Part shown: positions 8,908-18,042 of the stretch, one piece after another
Layout: each line of letters opens with the position of its first letter
Position numbering within the stretch: the first letter of the stretch is position 1
NCBI GenBank assembly: GCA_937969495.1
Contig: CALBVY010000045.1
Span: 1-64,000 of the forward strand
DNA: 64,000 nucleotides
Source of the DNA: an uncultured Verrucomicrobiales bacterium
GTDB taxonomy: Bacteria; Verrucomicrobiota; Verrucomicrobiia; Verrucomicrobiales; Akkermansiaceae
Direction of reading: 5' to 3'
Made by a program: the position numbers and the translations under genes
Notes under the pieces: model-generated
Seen by the model: only the letters and a program-made list of their open reading frames with translations
Databases searched by the model: none
What the model was told of the DNA's origin: nothing

Positions 8908-10389
8908 TTATTTTTTCAGTGTGCCTTCGAAGATTTCGAGGGCTTTTTGGATGAGGGGATCTTGGTAAAAGCTATCGTCTGCTGCGGCTTCTTGCTTTGT
9001 TGGTTCAGCAGCTTGCTCGGTGGGTTTGTCGGTGGGGGGGCTGGATATGGGCTCGGGGATAGATGCAGGGGGCTCATCGGGAGCTTCATCGATGAGTGCT
9101 TCTAAGCCTTTGCTCACTGGGGTTTCTTGTTCAGGAGGGGGTGTTTCCTGCTTGGGTTGAGGGGGGCTTTCTGGAATGGTTTCCGCTGGTGGCTCATGAG
9201 CGGGCTCAGAGATGGGGAGAGTCTTTTCCTGAGAGGTGTTAGCGAGGCTCTCGATGCTGCCTGCTCCGGCTAAGGCTTTGATCACATCGCTGATGCGCGC
9301 ATCATTGAGAGATTGGATCGCTTTGATGAGGCCTATTTCGAAGTGTAGTCGCTTATTTGCCGCCCACTTCATGCGTCCCTCCGAGTCTGCTAGGGTGTCA
9401 ATGATGGCTAGTAAACGGTCCATTGGCACGTCTGCAGCCAGCTTTGTCAGAGGTTCCCAAACTTCCATGGGGAATCCCTCACTGCCTGAGCTGGAGTCTA
9501 GCCGCGTTACTAACAGTGCGCGTAGGCAGCCTATAAGTTCTGCTAGCAGCTGGCCAAGGTCTTTGCCTGATTTGGCCTGTTGGTGAATGAGATCGAGAGC
9601 AGTAGGGCTCTTTTTTTGCAAAAGGCTACTAGCGAGTGCCGCCACGGTTTCCCGTGAGGTAAAGCCAAAGATTTCCAGCACATTGGTCTCGGTAATGGTT
9701 TCGCCACAGAAGGCTACGAGCTGGTCTAACATGGATTGCGCATCGCGCATGCCGCCATCGGCACCTTTAGCGATCGCCCACGCTGCTGGATCATCCAGTG
9801 AAACGCCCTCCTCAGCGGCAATGAACTGGAGATGTTTGGCAATGGTATCTGTAGGGATGGGGCGGAGGTCAAATCTTTGACAACGAGAAATGATGGTGGG
9901 CAGGATTTTATTGGGCTCAGTGGTAGCGAAGATGAACTTCACATGCTCCGGGGGCTCTTCCAATGTCTTGAGCAGAGCGTTAAATGCTGCGGTGCTGAGC
10001 ATGTGTACCTCATCAATGTAGTAGATTTTAAATTTCCCATGAGAGGGGGCAAACTGAACATTTTCCCTGAGTTCACGGACTTGCTCTACGCCATTGTTAG
10101 AAGCGCCATCAATTTCTAGGACATCGAGGGAGCGGCCCTCTGCGATTTCCTGACAAATGGGGGAATCTGGATCAAAATCAATACTGGGTCCTTCTGGGCA
10201 GTTGAGAGCCTTGGCTAGAATCCTTGCCGTAGAAGTCTTCCCTGTGCCTCGTGGGCCTACAAATAACCAAGCATGCGCTAGCCGATCTCTCTTAATCGCA
10301 TTACGCAGTGTAGAGACAACATGATCCTGTCCAAGCACATCCTTAAATGTCTTGGGGCGGTATTTTCTGGCAAAGACCTGATAGCTCAC
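8908..10389 (-). CDS. dnaX: DNA polymerase III subunit gamma/tau, with an altered zinc module
   Basis: The 493-residue clamp-loader ATPase has an AAA+ N-terminus with Walker A 'GPRGTGKTSTARIL', Walker B 'YYIDEVHML', the SRC motif 'IISRCQRFDL' and a collar domain to about residue 370. A Pro/Glu-rich tail follows, shorter than the E. coli tau C-terminus. The Zn module of E. coli DnaX is Cys-x8-Cys-x2-Cys-x2-Cys. Here the same spacing carries Cys, Asp, Ser and Cys ('NCPEGPSIDFDPDSPICQEI'), so the two middle ligands are gone. It is the first gene of the minus-strand run dnaX, ybaB, tgt, yajC, secDF. No obvious slippery site for gamma production was seen. Confidence 0.93.
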   Translation of the reverse strand: MSYQVFARKYRPKTFKDVLGQDHVVSTLRNAIKRDRLAHAWLFVGPRGTGKTSTARILAKALNCPEGPSIDFDPDSPICQEIAEGRSLDVLEIDGASNNGVEQVRELRENVQFAPSHGKFKIYYIDEVHMLSTAAFNALLKTLEEPPEHVKFIFATTEPNKILPTIISRCQRFDLRPIPTDTIAKHLQFIAAEEGVSLDDPAAWAIAKGADGGMRDAQSMLDQLVAFCGETITETNVLEIFGFTSRETVAALASSLLQKKSPTALDLIHQQAKSGKDLGQLLAELIGCLRALLVTRLDSSSGSEGFPMEVWEPLTKLAADVPMDRLLAIIDTLADSEGRMKWAANKRLHFEIGLIKAIQSLNDARISDVIKALAGAGSIESLANTSQEKTLPISEPAHEPPAETIPESPPQPKQETPPPEQETPVSKGLEALIDEAPDEPPASIPEPISSPPTDKPTEQAAEPTKQEAAADDSFYQDPLIQKALEIFEGTLKK

Positions 10390-10540
10390 GCGGCAGAGCT
10401 TAGGTGACTTGTCGCTTTTGAAAATGGTGAAATGAAGAAATTAGCTAAAATGTTCGAGTAACAGAATCTAGAGCTTTCTCATTGAAAGTAGACTCTGGGC
10501 AGTTTATGCGTGGGTAGGCGCAGTAGCGCTAATTTTTCCT

Positions 10541-11935
10541 ATGAGTAAATTTCAACTTTTCCGTGATAAAATGCTGGCTGCGGAAGTCAGTGAAGCTGCT
10601 ATTCGAGCCTTTGAGCGTAATTATGAAACTCTTATTCGTGAAGAGAGTGGGATGATTACTGAGTGCGATATAGAGCCATGCCAGAGCGTGCCTAATATGG
10701 GTGATGTTACTCAAGGCAGGGCAGACTTTGATCCTAACTTACTTGCTCAGACGGTGGTGATTAAGCTGAACGGTGGCCTTGGCACTAGTATGGGTCTTCA
10801 GAAGGCGAAGAGCCTTCTGACGGTGAAGGGGAATACCACATTTCTTGACGTTATAGCCCAGCAGATTCTCTATTTGCGTGAGCAGACTGGAGCTAAGGTG
10901 AGATTTTTACTGATGGATAGCTTCAGCACATCAGAGGATACCATGGAGCATATGGGTGCATACGCAGATCAGGATCTTTCTGGTGCAGAAAATATTGAAC
11001 TCATGCAGAATCAGGTGCCTAAGATTGATGCGGAATCTTTGGAGCCGGCCACATGGGAAAAGAATCCATCACTTGAGTGGTGTCCTCCTGGTCATGGTGA
11101 TCTTTATGCGGCGCTTGAAGGAAGTGGTTGGCTTGATAAGCTGTTAGCCGATGGTGTTAAATACGCCTTTGTCTCTAATTCAGATAACCTTGGTGCTGTG
11201 CTCGATGCAGGGCTGCTCCGTTACTTTGCGGAATGTGACCAGCCTTTCCTGATGGAGGCCACACGCCGCACTGAGGCGGACAAAAAAGGTGGCCACCTCG
11301 CTGTCCGTAAGGTGGATAACCAAATGCTGCTGCGTGAAGTAGCCCAAACAGCGGATGAGGACCTAGCGGACTTTCAAAACATCGAGCGGCACCAGTATTT
11401 TAACACTAACAGTCTCTGGATTCGCCTCGATGTGCTGAAGGAATTACTTGAGCAAGAACATGGAGTACTGCCACTGCCGATGATTCAGAATAAAAAAACG
11501 GTAGACCCACGCGATAAAACATCCACCCCAGTGTATCAGCTGGAAATTGCCATGGGAGCAGCTATTGAATCGTTCCCTGGCTCCGGCGCTATCTGTGTGC
11601 CTCGCTCTCGTTTTGCTCCTGTGAAGACCACCTCAGATCTTTTGGCACTACGTTCAGATGCCTATGAGCAGACAGTGGATGGTCGGATTGCGCTACTCGC
11701 ATCACGGAATGGAAGGCCTCCCGTCATTGATCTTAGTGATGAATATAAGCTTGTTGATAGCCTCGAAGGTCTTGGTATGCCATCACTTTTAAAGGCTGAT
11801 AAACTGACTATCTCTGGGCCGGTAAGGTTTGCCGATGGCGTGACGATTGTGGGTTCTGTTCGTTTCAGTAACGAAAGCGGGGAGACTAAATGGGTAGCTG
11901 GTGGCACCTATGAAGATGAAGACATCGTGCTTTAG
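10541..11935 (+). CDS. UTP-glucose-1-phosphate uridylyltransferase, UDPGP (eukaryote-like) family
   Basis: The 464-residue protein makes UDP-glucose from UTP and glucose 1-phosphate. The nucleotide-binding loop 'VIKLNGGLGTSMGLQKAKSL' is the UDPGP-family signature rather than that of the bacterial GalU family. 'FVSNSDNLGA' holds the metal-binding Asp-containing region and 'HLAVRK' the sugar-binding region. A short C-terminal beta-helix-like part ends the protein. It is divergent from dnaX across 151 bp and leads a run of metabolic genes. UDP-glucose would feed glycogen, trehalose or envelope sugars. The start ATG is well placed. Confidence 0.9.
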   Translation: MSKFQLFRDKMLAAEVSEAAIRAFERNYETLIREESGMITECDIEPCQSVPNMGDVTQGRADFDPNLLAQTVVIKLNGGLGTSMGLQKAKSLLTVKGNTTFLDVIAQQILYLREQTGAKVRFLLMDSFSTSEDTMEHMGAYADQDLSGAENIELMQNQVPKIDAESLEPATWEKNPSLEWCPPGHGDLYAALEGSGWLDKLLADGVKYAFVSNSDNLGAVLDAGLLRYFAECDQPFLMEATRRTEADKKGGHLAVRKVDNQMLLREVAQTADEDLADFQNIERHQYFNTNSLWIRLDVLKELLEQEHGVLPLPMIQNKKTVDPRDKTSTPVYQLEIAMGAAIESFPGSGAICVPRSRFAPVKTTSDLLALRSDAYEQTVDGRIALLASRNGRPPVIDLSDEYKLVDSLEGLGMPSLLKADKLTISGPVRFADGVTIVGSVRFSNESGETKWVAGGTYEDEDIVL

Positions 11936-12049
11936 TGTGCGGTTTTTGATTTGTAGGTATTTAGAAATCAATGTGTCATTATCCACGGTCAAAAAAGACA
12001 TGTTTATGGTGTTGCAACACTCATTTAAACTAGGCATATCGGCCACGCT

Positions 12050-12661
12050 ATGGCGCACTTTACTTCTTTTGATATTCCACAAGACGGCTATGACGCCGTG
12101 ATTTTTGATCTTGATGGCACTTTAGTGGATTCCATGGGAGTCCACTTTACCGCGTGGTGTGAAGCACTGGCAAAACACGGTTCTGCCAATGTTTTTCAGG
12201 AAGATGTCTTCTATGCTATGGGGGGGCGTCCCACCACAGATATTGTTAAGGAGCTCAATGGTGAACTTGGTCTTAAATTAGATCCTGAAATGGTGGCTGT
12301 GGATAAACGGAATGCCTTTTTGAAAAATCTGGATCAAGTGGTCATTCATGAAGAGGTGGTGAGCTTTGCCCAGAGCCTTCGCGGTAAAATGCCTCTTGCT
12401 ATTGCTACGGGAGGAACGCGTATTGTGGTGGAAAAAACTCTGCAAATATGTGGACTCAGTGATCTTTTTGATGAGGTTGTCACCGCAAACGATGTGAAGT
12501 CGGGTAAGCCAGCTCCAGATGTTTTCCTAGAGGCTGCGGCTCGTATTGAGGTTGCTCCTGAGCGTTGTTTGGTATTTGAAGACGCTCCTGCGGGGATCAT
12601 GGCGGCACAATCTGCTGGTATGCAGGTCGTTTGTGTGCCAGCACCTGTGAGGGGCTACTAG
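12050..12661 (+). CDS. HAD-superfamily hydrolase, beta-phosphoglucomutase-like phosphatase
   Basis: The 203-residue protein shows HAD motif I 'VIFDLDGTLVDSMG', motif II 'LAIATGGTR', motif III Lys 'DVKSGKPAPDVFLEAA' and motif IV 'VFEDAPAGIMAA'. The helical cap in residues 30-95 places it in subfamily IA with beta-phosphoglucomutases and phosphoglycolate phosphatases. The substrate cannot be told from sequence. Following a UDP-glucose enzyme, a sugar phosphate is plausible. ispE begins 14 bp downstream. Confidence 0.88.
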   Translation: MAHFTSFDIPQDGYDAVIFDLDGTLVDSMGVHFTAWCEALAKHGSANVFQEDVFYAMGGRPTTDIVKELNGELGLKLDPEMVAVDKRNAFLKNLDQVVIHEEVVSFAQSLRGKMPLAIATGGTRIVVEKTLQICGLSDLFDEVVTANDVKSGKPAPDVFLEAAARIEVAPERCLVFEDAPAGIMAAQSAGMQVVCVPAPVRGY

Positions 12662-12675
12662 AGCCTGCTTACACG

Positions 12676-13515
12676 ATGTCCACTATCACCCGGAATGCAC
12701 CCGCCAAGGTGAACCTTACTCTCAAGGTTCTTGGTAAGCGTGAGGATGGGTTTCATGAGTTAGAGAGCTTGATGGTGCCGTTAGCGCTAGCGGATAAGCT
12801 GCATTTTGAAAAAGCGGATAGCTACTCACTCCGGTGTGATACGCCAGGAGTGCCGCTGGATGAGAGTAATCTTGTTAGTAAAGCGGTGAGAGTCTTTGAG
12901 CGTGTTCTTGGGAGATCGTGTCATTGGCGTATTACCTTAGAAAAAAAAGTGCCGCATGGTGCTGGTCTCGGTGGTGGGAGTAGTGATGCTGCTACCACAC
13001 TGTTAGTTCTTAATGAATTGGAGCAAGCAGAACTCTCCCAAGAAACGCTCGCTGAGATGGCGGCGGAGATTGGTTCAGATATTCCTTTTTTTATCTACCA
13101 GCAAGCCTGTCTGATCCAAGGCAGAGGTGAGCGTGTTCAGCCAGTCCACGTCCCAGAGATTTCTGGAGCATCGGTGTTATTACTCAAGCCAGAGTTTGGT
13201 GTGTCCACGCCAGATGCTTATAAGAGCTGCCTGAATGCTGATGCCTTACCAGGTGTTCATTACGCTCCTCAGTCATTGCCGTGGGGGGGAATTTTTAATG
13301 ATCTGGAGAAACCTGTTTTTTACAAACATCGCTTTCTTGCAGAGATGAAGGTATGGCTACTCGATCAACCAGAAGTATGTGCCGCGATGATGAGTGGCTC
13401 TGGCTCTACAATGATGGCGTTTTTATCTGATCCATCACAGGCCGAGATCGTGATCGACCGTGCTCATAAGGAACTCGATCCCACATTGTGGGCTGCAAGC
13501 ACCCGAATGTTGTGA
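12676..13515 (+). CDS. ispE: 4-diphosphocytidyl-2-C-methyl-D-erythritol kinase
   Basis: This GHMP kinase phosphorylates CDP-methylerythritol in the MEP isoprenoid pathway. It has the N-terminal 'APAKVNLTLKVLGKREDGFHEL', the glycine-rich ATP loop 'VPHGAGLGGGSSDAATTL' and the C-terminal 'AAMMSGSGSTMMAFL'. I chose the ATG at 12676 over the track start at 12631, because the extra 15 residues are unlike the family and overlap the HAD gene. The length from there (279 residues) is typical. It ends in TGA and overlaps the next gene through GTGA. Confidence 0.95.
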   Translation: MSTITRNAPAKVNLTLKVLGKREDGFHELESLMVPLALADKLHFEKADSYSLRCDTPGVPLDESNLVSKAVRVFERVLGRSCHWRITLEKKVPHGAGLGGGSSDAATTLLVLNELEQAELSQETLAEMAAEIGSDIPFFIYQQACLIQGRGERVQPVHVPEISGASVLLLKPEFGVSTPDAYKSCLNADALPGVHYAPQSLPWGGIFNDLEKPVFYKHRFLAEMKVWLLDQPEVCAAMMSGSGSTMMAFLSDPSQAEIVIDRAHKELDPTLWAASTRML

Positions 13516-14483
13516 ATCCACTGGGCAAAAAAATCCTCAAAGATGTATCGAGGTCTTTTTACCTCAGTATGCGTTTGTTGCCGGAAGCGATGCGTGAGCC
13601 GATCAGCCTCGGTTACTTGTTAGCCCGTGCGAGTGATACTCTAGCAGACACGGAAACTCTCGATGCATCGTTGCGAGCGAAGATGTTAGGCGGTTTTCAA
13701 GATGTTCTTCATGGTGGCGATCGTAAAGCTTGGTTGCGGCGTGTAGCCGAAGAGGTTACCCCTAAGCAGAAACATGAGGGTGAAAAAAAACTCATGGAAA
13801 GTATGGAGGGGGTTTTTTCCTGGTTAGATTCATTACAAGTAGCATCAGGGAGTGAAAATATCCAGAGAGGTGGGTCTAACCAAAGCGAGCAGAAGGGGCG
13901 GAGTGCACGCCAACATGATGCAATACTCACCGTGATGGAGCATATTCTTCGCGGACAGAGGCTCGATATCGAACGCTTTGAACTCCGAGATGATTTCTGT
14001 TTTAAAAAAGATAATGAGCTTGAGGAATACTGTTATCTCGTGGCTGGTTGTGTGGGGGAGTTCTGGACTGAGGTAGGGTTGATTTCTTTGGAGGATTTCT
14101 CAAAGGAGAGTGCTGCTCAGATGAATCTCTGGGGGGCGAACTATGGGAAAGGGCTTCAGCTTATCAATATTCTGCGTGACCTTCCCAATGATTTTAAGGA
14201 CGGACGTTGTTATCTACCTGGGGTGGATATGACAGATCATGATGTAGTCATTCGTGAAGCTGCCCGATGGCGTTTACGGGCGCGGAGCTATTTAGAGGAT
14301 GGAAATAGTTATGCGGCTGCGTTAAAGCACCGGCGCACGCGTATGGCCACGGTGTTGCCAGGTATCATCGGTGCGCGCACGCTTGATCTTCTTGATCAGG
14401 CGGATTGGGAGCAGTTACAAGAGGGCGCTAAGATTTCTAGAAGTCAGGTGTATCTTGCCGTATGGGAGGCTTTTTGGTTTTAG
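13512..14483 (+). CDS. Squalene/phytoene synthase family protein
   Basis: About 323 residues. The enzyme family condenses two prenyl diphosphates head to head. The two Asp-rich metal-binding motifs are visible: 'RASDTLADTET' (DxxxD) and 'NILRDLPNDFKDGRCYLP'. Also present are 'SRSFYLSMRLLP' and 'YCYLVAGCVGEFW'. I place the start at the GTG at 13512, which overlaps the ispE stop, because the track start at 13488 lies inside ispE. A Gln/Ser-rich insert around residues 115-135 ('RGGSNQSEQKGRSARQH') looks like a species-specific loop. Coupling to ispE suggests C30 or C40 terpenoid supply. Squalene and phytoene synthesis cannot be told apart here. Confidence 0.88.
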   Translation: MNPLGKKILKDVSRSFYLSMRLLPEAMREPISLGYLLARASDTLADTETLDASLRAKMLGGFQDVLHGGDRKAWLRRVAEEVTPKQKHEGEKKLMESMEGVFSWLDSLQVASGSENIQRGGSNQSEQKGRSARQHDAILTVMEHILRGQRLDIERFELRDDFCFKKDNELEEYCYLVAGCVGEFWTEVGLISLEDFSKESAAQMNLWGANYGKGLQLINILRDLPNDFKDGRCYLPGVDMTDHDVVIREAARWRLRARSYLEDGNSYAAALKHRRTRMATVLPGIIGARTLDLLDQADWEQLQEGAKISRSQVYLAVWEAFWF

Positions 14484-14527
14484 AATAAGTGTTTAAGCTA
14501 CGAGATACACTTGCGCGAAGCTTGTGC

Positions 14528-15754
14528 ATGGATTACATCAATGACGTGGCTACGATAGAAACCAAACAGCAACTCCCAGATGCCCATGGGCACTTTGGAA
14601 CCTACGGCGGAATGTTTGTACCAGAGACCCTCATGGATCCTATGCAGGTGCTAGCAGCGGAGTATGAGAAGACTAAGGCAGATCCTGAATTCCAGAAGGA
14701 GTTAGACTACCTCTTACGTCAATACTGCGGCAGACCCACACCTCTTTATTTTGCGGAAAGATGGACGGAAAAACTGGGTGGTGCAAAAATTTATCTCAAG
14801 AGAGAAGACCTCCTGCATACAGGAGCACATAAGATCAATAACGCGATTGGACAGATCTTACTAGCAAAGCGTCTTGGTAAAACACGTATTATCGCAGAAA
14901 CTGGGGCTGGTCAGCACGGTGTTGCCACAGCGACGGTCTGCGCTCGGTTTGGCATGGAATGCATCGTCTACATGGGGCAGGTGGATATGGAGCGGCAGGC
15001 TTTGAATGTAGCTCGTATGGAATTATTAGGAGCTAAAGTTGTGCCGGTAACTGGTGGTCAAGCGACTCTTAAGGAAGCGGTGAACGAAGCGCTCCGTGAT
15101 TGGGTTTCCTCTGTGGAATACACCCACTACATTCTGGGTTCAGCACTTGGTTCGCATCCATTTCCTATGATGGTGCGTGATTTCCACCGTGTTATTGGTG
15201 TGGAGGCGCGTGAACAAATTCTTGAGCAAGAAGGTAGGCTGCCGGATATGTTAGTTGCATGTGTCGGTGGTGGCTCCAATGCTATTGGCCTGTTTCATCC
15301 CTTTATCGAAGATGAAGACGTGCGTATGATCGGAGTAGAAGCTGGTGGCGATGGTATTATCCCTGAGCGTCACGCCGCCCGTTTTCAAGGAGGTAAGTTA
15401 GGTGTTTTACAAGGATCAAAAACCTGGTTGCTAGCTAATGATGATGGTCAGATCGAGCTGACTCATTCAGTGAGTGCGGGGCTAGACTACGCTGCGGTAG
15501 GTCCAGAACATGCCTATCTCAAAGACATCGGGCGTGCCGAATACACCTACGCTACGGATGATGAAGCGCTCGCGGCATTTAAAGAGCTGGCAGAAACGGA
15601 AGGGATCCTGCCTGCATTGGAGTCCTCCCACGCCATGGCCTACGTTTCTAAAATGGCACCTGATCTCCCTAAAGATACAATCATCGTGGTGAATCTCTCA
15701 GGCCGCGGTGATAAAGACGTCGAGCAGGCTGCGAAATACTTGCTCCCTAAGTAA
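14528..15754 (+). CDS. trpB: Tryptophan synthase beta chain
   Basis: This pyridoxal-phosphate enzyme joins indole and serine. Visible are '[21 protein letters not shown]', the PLP lysine in '[21 protein letters not shown]', '[18 protein letters not shown]' and the phosphate loop '[15 protein letters not shown]'. From the ATG at 14528 it is 408 residues, a normal length. The track start at 14489 adds 13 residues with no family counterpart. No trpA lies beside it, which suggests a scattered trp pathway. The stop overlaps the lpxI start (TAATG). Confidence 0.95.
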   Translation: MDYINDVATIETKQQLPDAHGHFGTYGGMFVPETLMDPMQVLAAEYEKTKADPEFQKELDYLLRQYCGRPTPLYFAERWTEKLGGAKIYLKREDLLHTGAHKINNAIGQILLAKRLGKTRIIAETGAGQHGVATATVCARFGMECIVYMGQVDMERQALNVARMELLGAKVVPVTGGQATLKEAVNEALRDWVSSVEYTHYILGSALGSHPFPMMVRDFHRVIGVEAREQILEQEGRLPDMLVACVGGGSNAIGLFHPFIEDEDVRMIGVEAGGDGIIPERHAARFQGGKLGVLQGSKTWLLANDDGQIELTHSVSAGLDYAAVGPEHAYLKDIGRAEYTYATDDEALAAFKELAETEGILPALESSHAMAYVSKMAPDLPKDTIIVVNLSGRGDKDVEQAAKYLLPK

Positions 15755-16569
15755 TGTCCCAGAGAACCATTGGTATCATTGCAGGTTCTGGAATTTATCC
15801 AGAAACTTTTATCCATGCAGCGCGTAAAAAAAGCGGTGGTGCTACGCTGGTTATGGCAGCGTTTAAAAATGAAACCCGTGCAGAGCTCGCAGAGCAGGTG
15901 GATGCTACGGACTGGTTCCGTGTGGGCCAGCTTGGGAAAATGATCAAATTTTTCAAAAAACAAGGAGTCACAGAGGCGGTGATGGTCGGGCAGATTGCGC
16001 CAAAGAATTTATTCGATCTTCGCCCTGATGTCCGCACCATGATGCTGCTCGCGCGGACCAAGGAAAAAAATGCAGAATCCCTCTTTGGTGGTATTGCTCA
16101 TGAGTTAGAAAAAGACGGCATCCATCTCCTTCTCGCGACGACTTTTCTGGAAGATATCATGCCCGCAGCTGGTCATGTTAGTGGGCCGGCACTTAAGGAA
16201 ACGGCACTGGATGATGCACGCTATGGCTTTAGGATTGCAAAAGAAACGAGCCGACTCGATATCGGTCAGACTGTAGTGGTGAGAAATGGCACCGTGCTCG
16301 CCGTTGAAGCATTTGAAGGCACCAATGAATGTATTCGCCGGGGTGGAGAGCTGGGTAAAGGGAAAGATATTACCTTAGCGAAAGTCTCAAAACCGAATCA
16401 GGACTTTCGCTTTGATGTCCCTGTGATTGGTCCAGATACGGTAAAAAACTGCGCCCGCTCTGGAGTCAGCACCATTGCCATTGAGGCAGGGAAAACACTG
16501 CTATTAGGTGGTGACGAGGTAGCCGCGATGTGTAAGGAGCATAAAATATCTATTTTGGCTTTAGAGTAA
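15754..16569 (+). CDS. lpxI: LpxI-type UDP-2,3-diacylglucosamine pyrophosphatase
   Basis: The 271-residue protein matches the LpxI (former DUF1009) pattern: 'IGIIAGSGIYPETFIHAARKK' at the start, 'VGQLGKMIKFFKKQGV', 'VMVGQIAP' and a C-terminal domain with 'EAFEGTNECIRRGGEL' and 'DVPVIGPDTV'. It hydrolyses UDP-diacylglucosamine to lipid X, the fourth step of lipid A synthesis, in place of LpxH. Together with lpxD at 30935 it shows that the organism makes lipid A. It is translationally coupled to trpB by a one-base overlap. Confidence 0.93.
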   Translation: MSQRTIGIIAGSGIYPETFIHAARKKSGGATLVMAAFKNETRAELAEQVDATDWFRVGQLGKMIKFFKKQGVTEAVMVGQIAPKNLFDLRPDVRTMMLLARTKEKNAESLFGGIAHELEKDGIHLLLATTFLEDIMPAAGHVSGPALKETALDDARYGFRIAKETSRLDIGQTVVVRNGTVLAVEAFEGTNECIRRGGELGKGKDITLAKVSKPNQDFRFDVPVIGPDTVKNCARSGVSTIAIEAGKTLLLGGDEVAAMCKEHKISILALE

Positions 16570-16609
16570 ATTTTTATAAACTGGAACTGTTTCTGCTCTA
16601 TTATCACAC

Positions 16610-18028
16610 GTGCGCACTTTTTATTATGCATTATTTACAGCGAGGGGTCTTCCTAGATTTCGCCGTTCATGGGCTGTGCTGTGTATGGCTGCCATCGCCG
16701 TATGCTCATTAACAAACTGTGTGCAAACACCAGGGAACAAAGCCGGAGGAGCTCGTCAAAGTCTTCAGATCCCTCAACGCTATGACGCTAGCCAGCCCCC
16801 CGTCCCAGAGTTAGCGAGTGGACTTTTTCAGGTCTTTCAAGATCCTCGCATGCGCTCTTATGTCAATGCAGCACTGAGTCAAAACCCTCAGCTTCGTGAA
16901 AGCGCAGCACGTCTTGAGGAAGCTGGATTTAATATCCGCAGAGCACACTCAGCATCTATGCCGAGTCTGACGGGGAATGCCAATGGGCAGCGATCCAGAA
17001 CCAACCTTGCGGGCAGAAACACAGCCTTAAGCGCTGGTTTGGATGCCCAATGGGAAGTGGACGTATGGGGGCGCATTCGGGCTGGAGTCACTGCCGCCGC
17101 TAGTGATCGTAATGCCGCAGCCGCTGACTACGCCGCAGCGAGGCAGTCCATCGCCGCACAGACAATGCAGGCATATTTCCAGCTCGTGACTACCGAGAAG
17201 CGATTACAACTTTCTCAGAGGCGTCTTCAGAGTTTTGAAAAAACCCTCAAGCTCGTGGATCGTCGCTTCGAGGCTGGCACCGGTAATCTAGGTGATCTTA
17301 ATCTAGCGCGGGCCGATGTAGAAAATACACGAGCACAGGTCTCTGCGCGTGAAGATACACGTGATCAGGCAGCCAGAGCCTTAGCTGCACTCACTGGAGC
17401 TTATCCAGATGCTAAGAGAAGAGCCTCCACCTGGCCTGCGTTACGACGGTCTGTACCCGCGAATATTCCTTCTGAACTATTGCTGAAACGACCCGATATT
17501 GATGCCGCCTATCAGCGTATTCGAGCCGCAGATACTCGAGTAAAAATTGCCCACCGTGATCTTTACCCCCGTTTTTCACTGACCGCTAGTGCTGGGCAAC
17601 AATCTACCAAGCTCAGCCAGCTAGCGAGTTCTGGTTTTAGTGTCTGGTCGTTTGCTGGAGGTATCACAGCCCCTCTTCTTGATGGTGGTAATAGGCGTGC
17701 TGAGTTAGGTGCTACAAACGCAAGGGCAAAGCAGGCACTGGCGAGTTATCAGAGCACCGTGCTTAATGCATTTCGTGAGGTGGAAAATGCCCTTGGCTCC
17801 GAGCTTTACCTCAAGAGACAGCAGACGTCCTATGAAAGAGCACTCAAGGCAGCGCGCAGTGCTGAGTCTCGCGCCCAAAGGAACTTTGAACAAGGTGTGG
17901 TGGAAATCTTAATATTATTAGAAATCCAACGCCGCGCTTTTGATACAGAGGAGTCCTTACTAAATACTCAGTCACTGCGTTATCAGAATCGTGTAAGTTT
18001 GGCTCTGGCTCTAGGAAAAGGTATCTAA
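16610..18028 (+). CDS. RND efflux outer-membrane factor (NodT/OprM-like lipoprotein)
   Basis: This 472-residue TolC-family protein begins at a GTG. A hydrophobic signal ends in a lipobox-like 'SLTNC', so it is probably lipidated. Two repeats of the outer-membrane efflux fold follow, with long coiled helices ('RLEEAGFNIRRAHSASMPSL', 'YFQLVTTEKRLQLSQRRL', 'NFEQGVVEILILLEIQRRAF'). It forms the outer-membrane duct for the adaptor and pump encoded next, 14 and 17 bp apart. The substrate is unknown. Confidence 0.9.
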   Translation: MRTFYYALFTARGLPRFRRSWAVLCMAAIAVCSLTNCVQTPGNKAGGARQSLQIPQRYDASQPPVPELASGLFQVFQDPRMRSYVNAALSQNPQLRESAARLEEAGFNIRRAHSASMPSLTGNANGQRSRTNLAGRNTALSAGLDAQWEVDVWGRIRAGVTAAASDRNAAAADYAAARQSIAAQTMQAYFQLVTTEKRLQLSQRRLQSFEKTLKLVDRRFEAGTGNLGDLNLARADVENTRAQVSAREDTRDQAARALAALTGAYPDAKRRASTWPALRRSVPANIPSELLLKRPDIDAAYQRIRAADTRVKIAHRDLYPRFSLTASAGQQSTKLSQLASSGFSVWSFAGGITAPLLDGGNRRAELGATNARAKQALASYQSTVLNAFREVENALGSELYLKRQQTSYERALKAARSAESRAQRNFEQGVVEILILLEIQRRAFDTEESLLNTQSLRYQNRVSLALALGKGI

Positions 18029-18042
18029 CATAGTATTTCATC

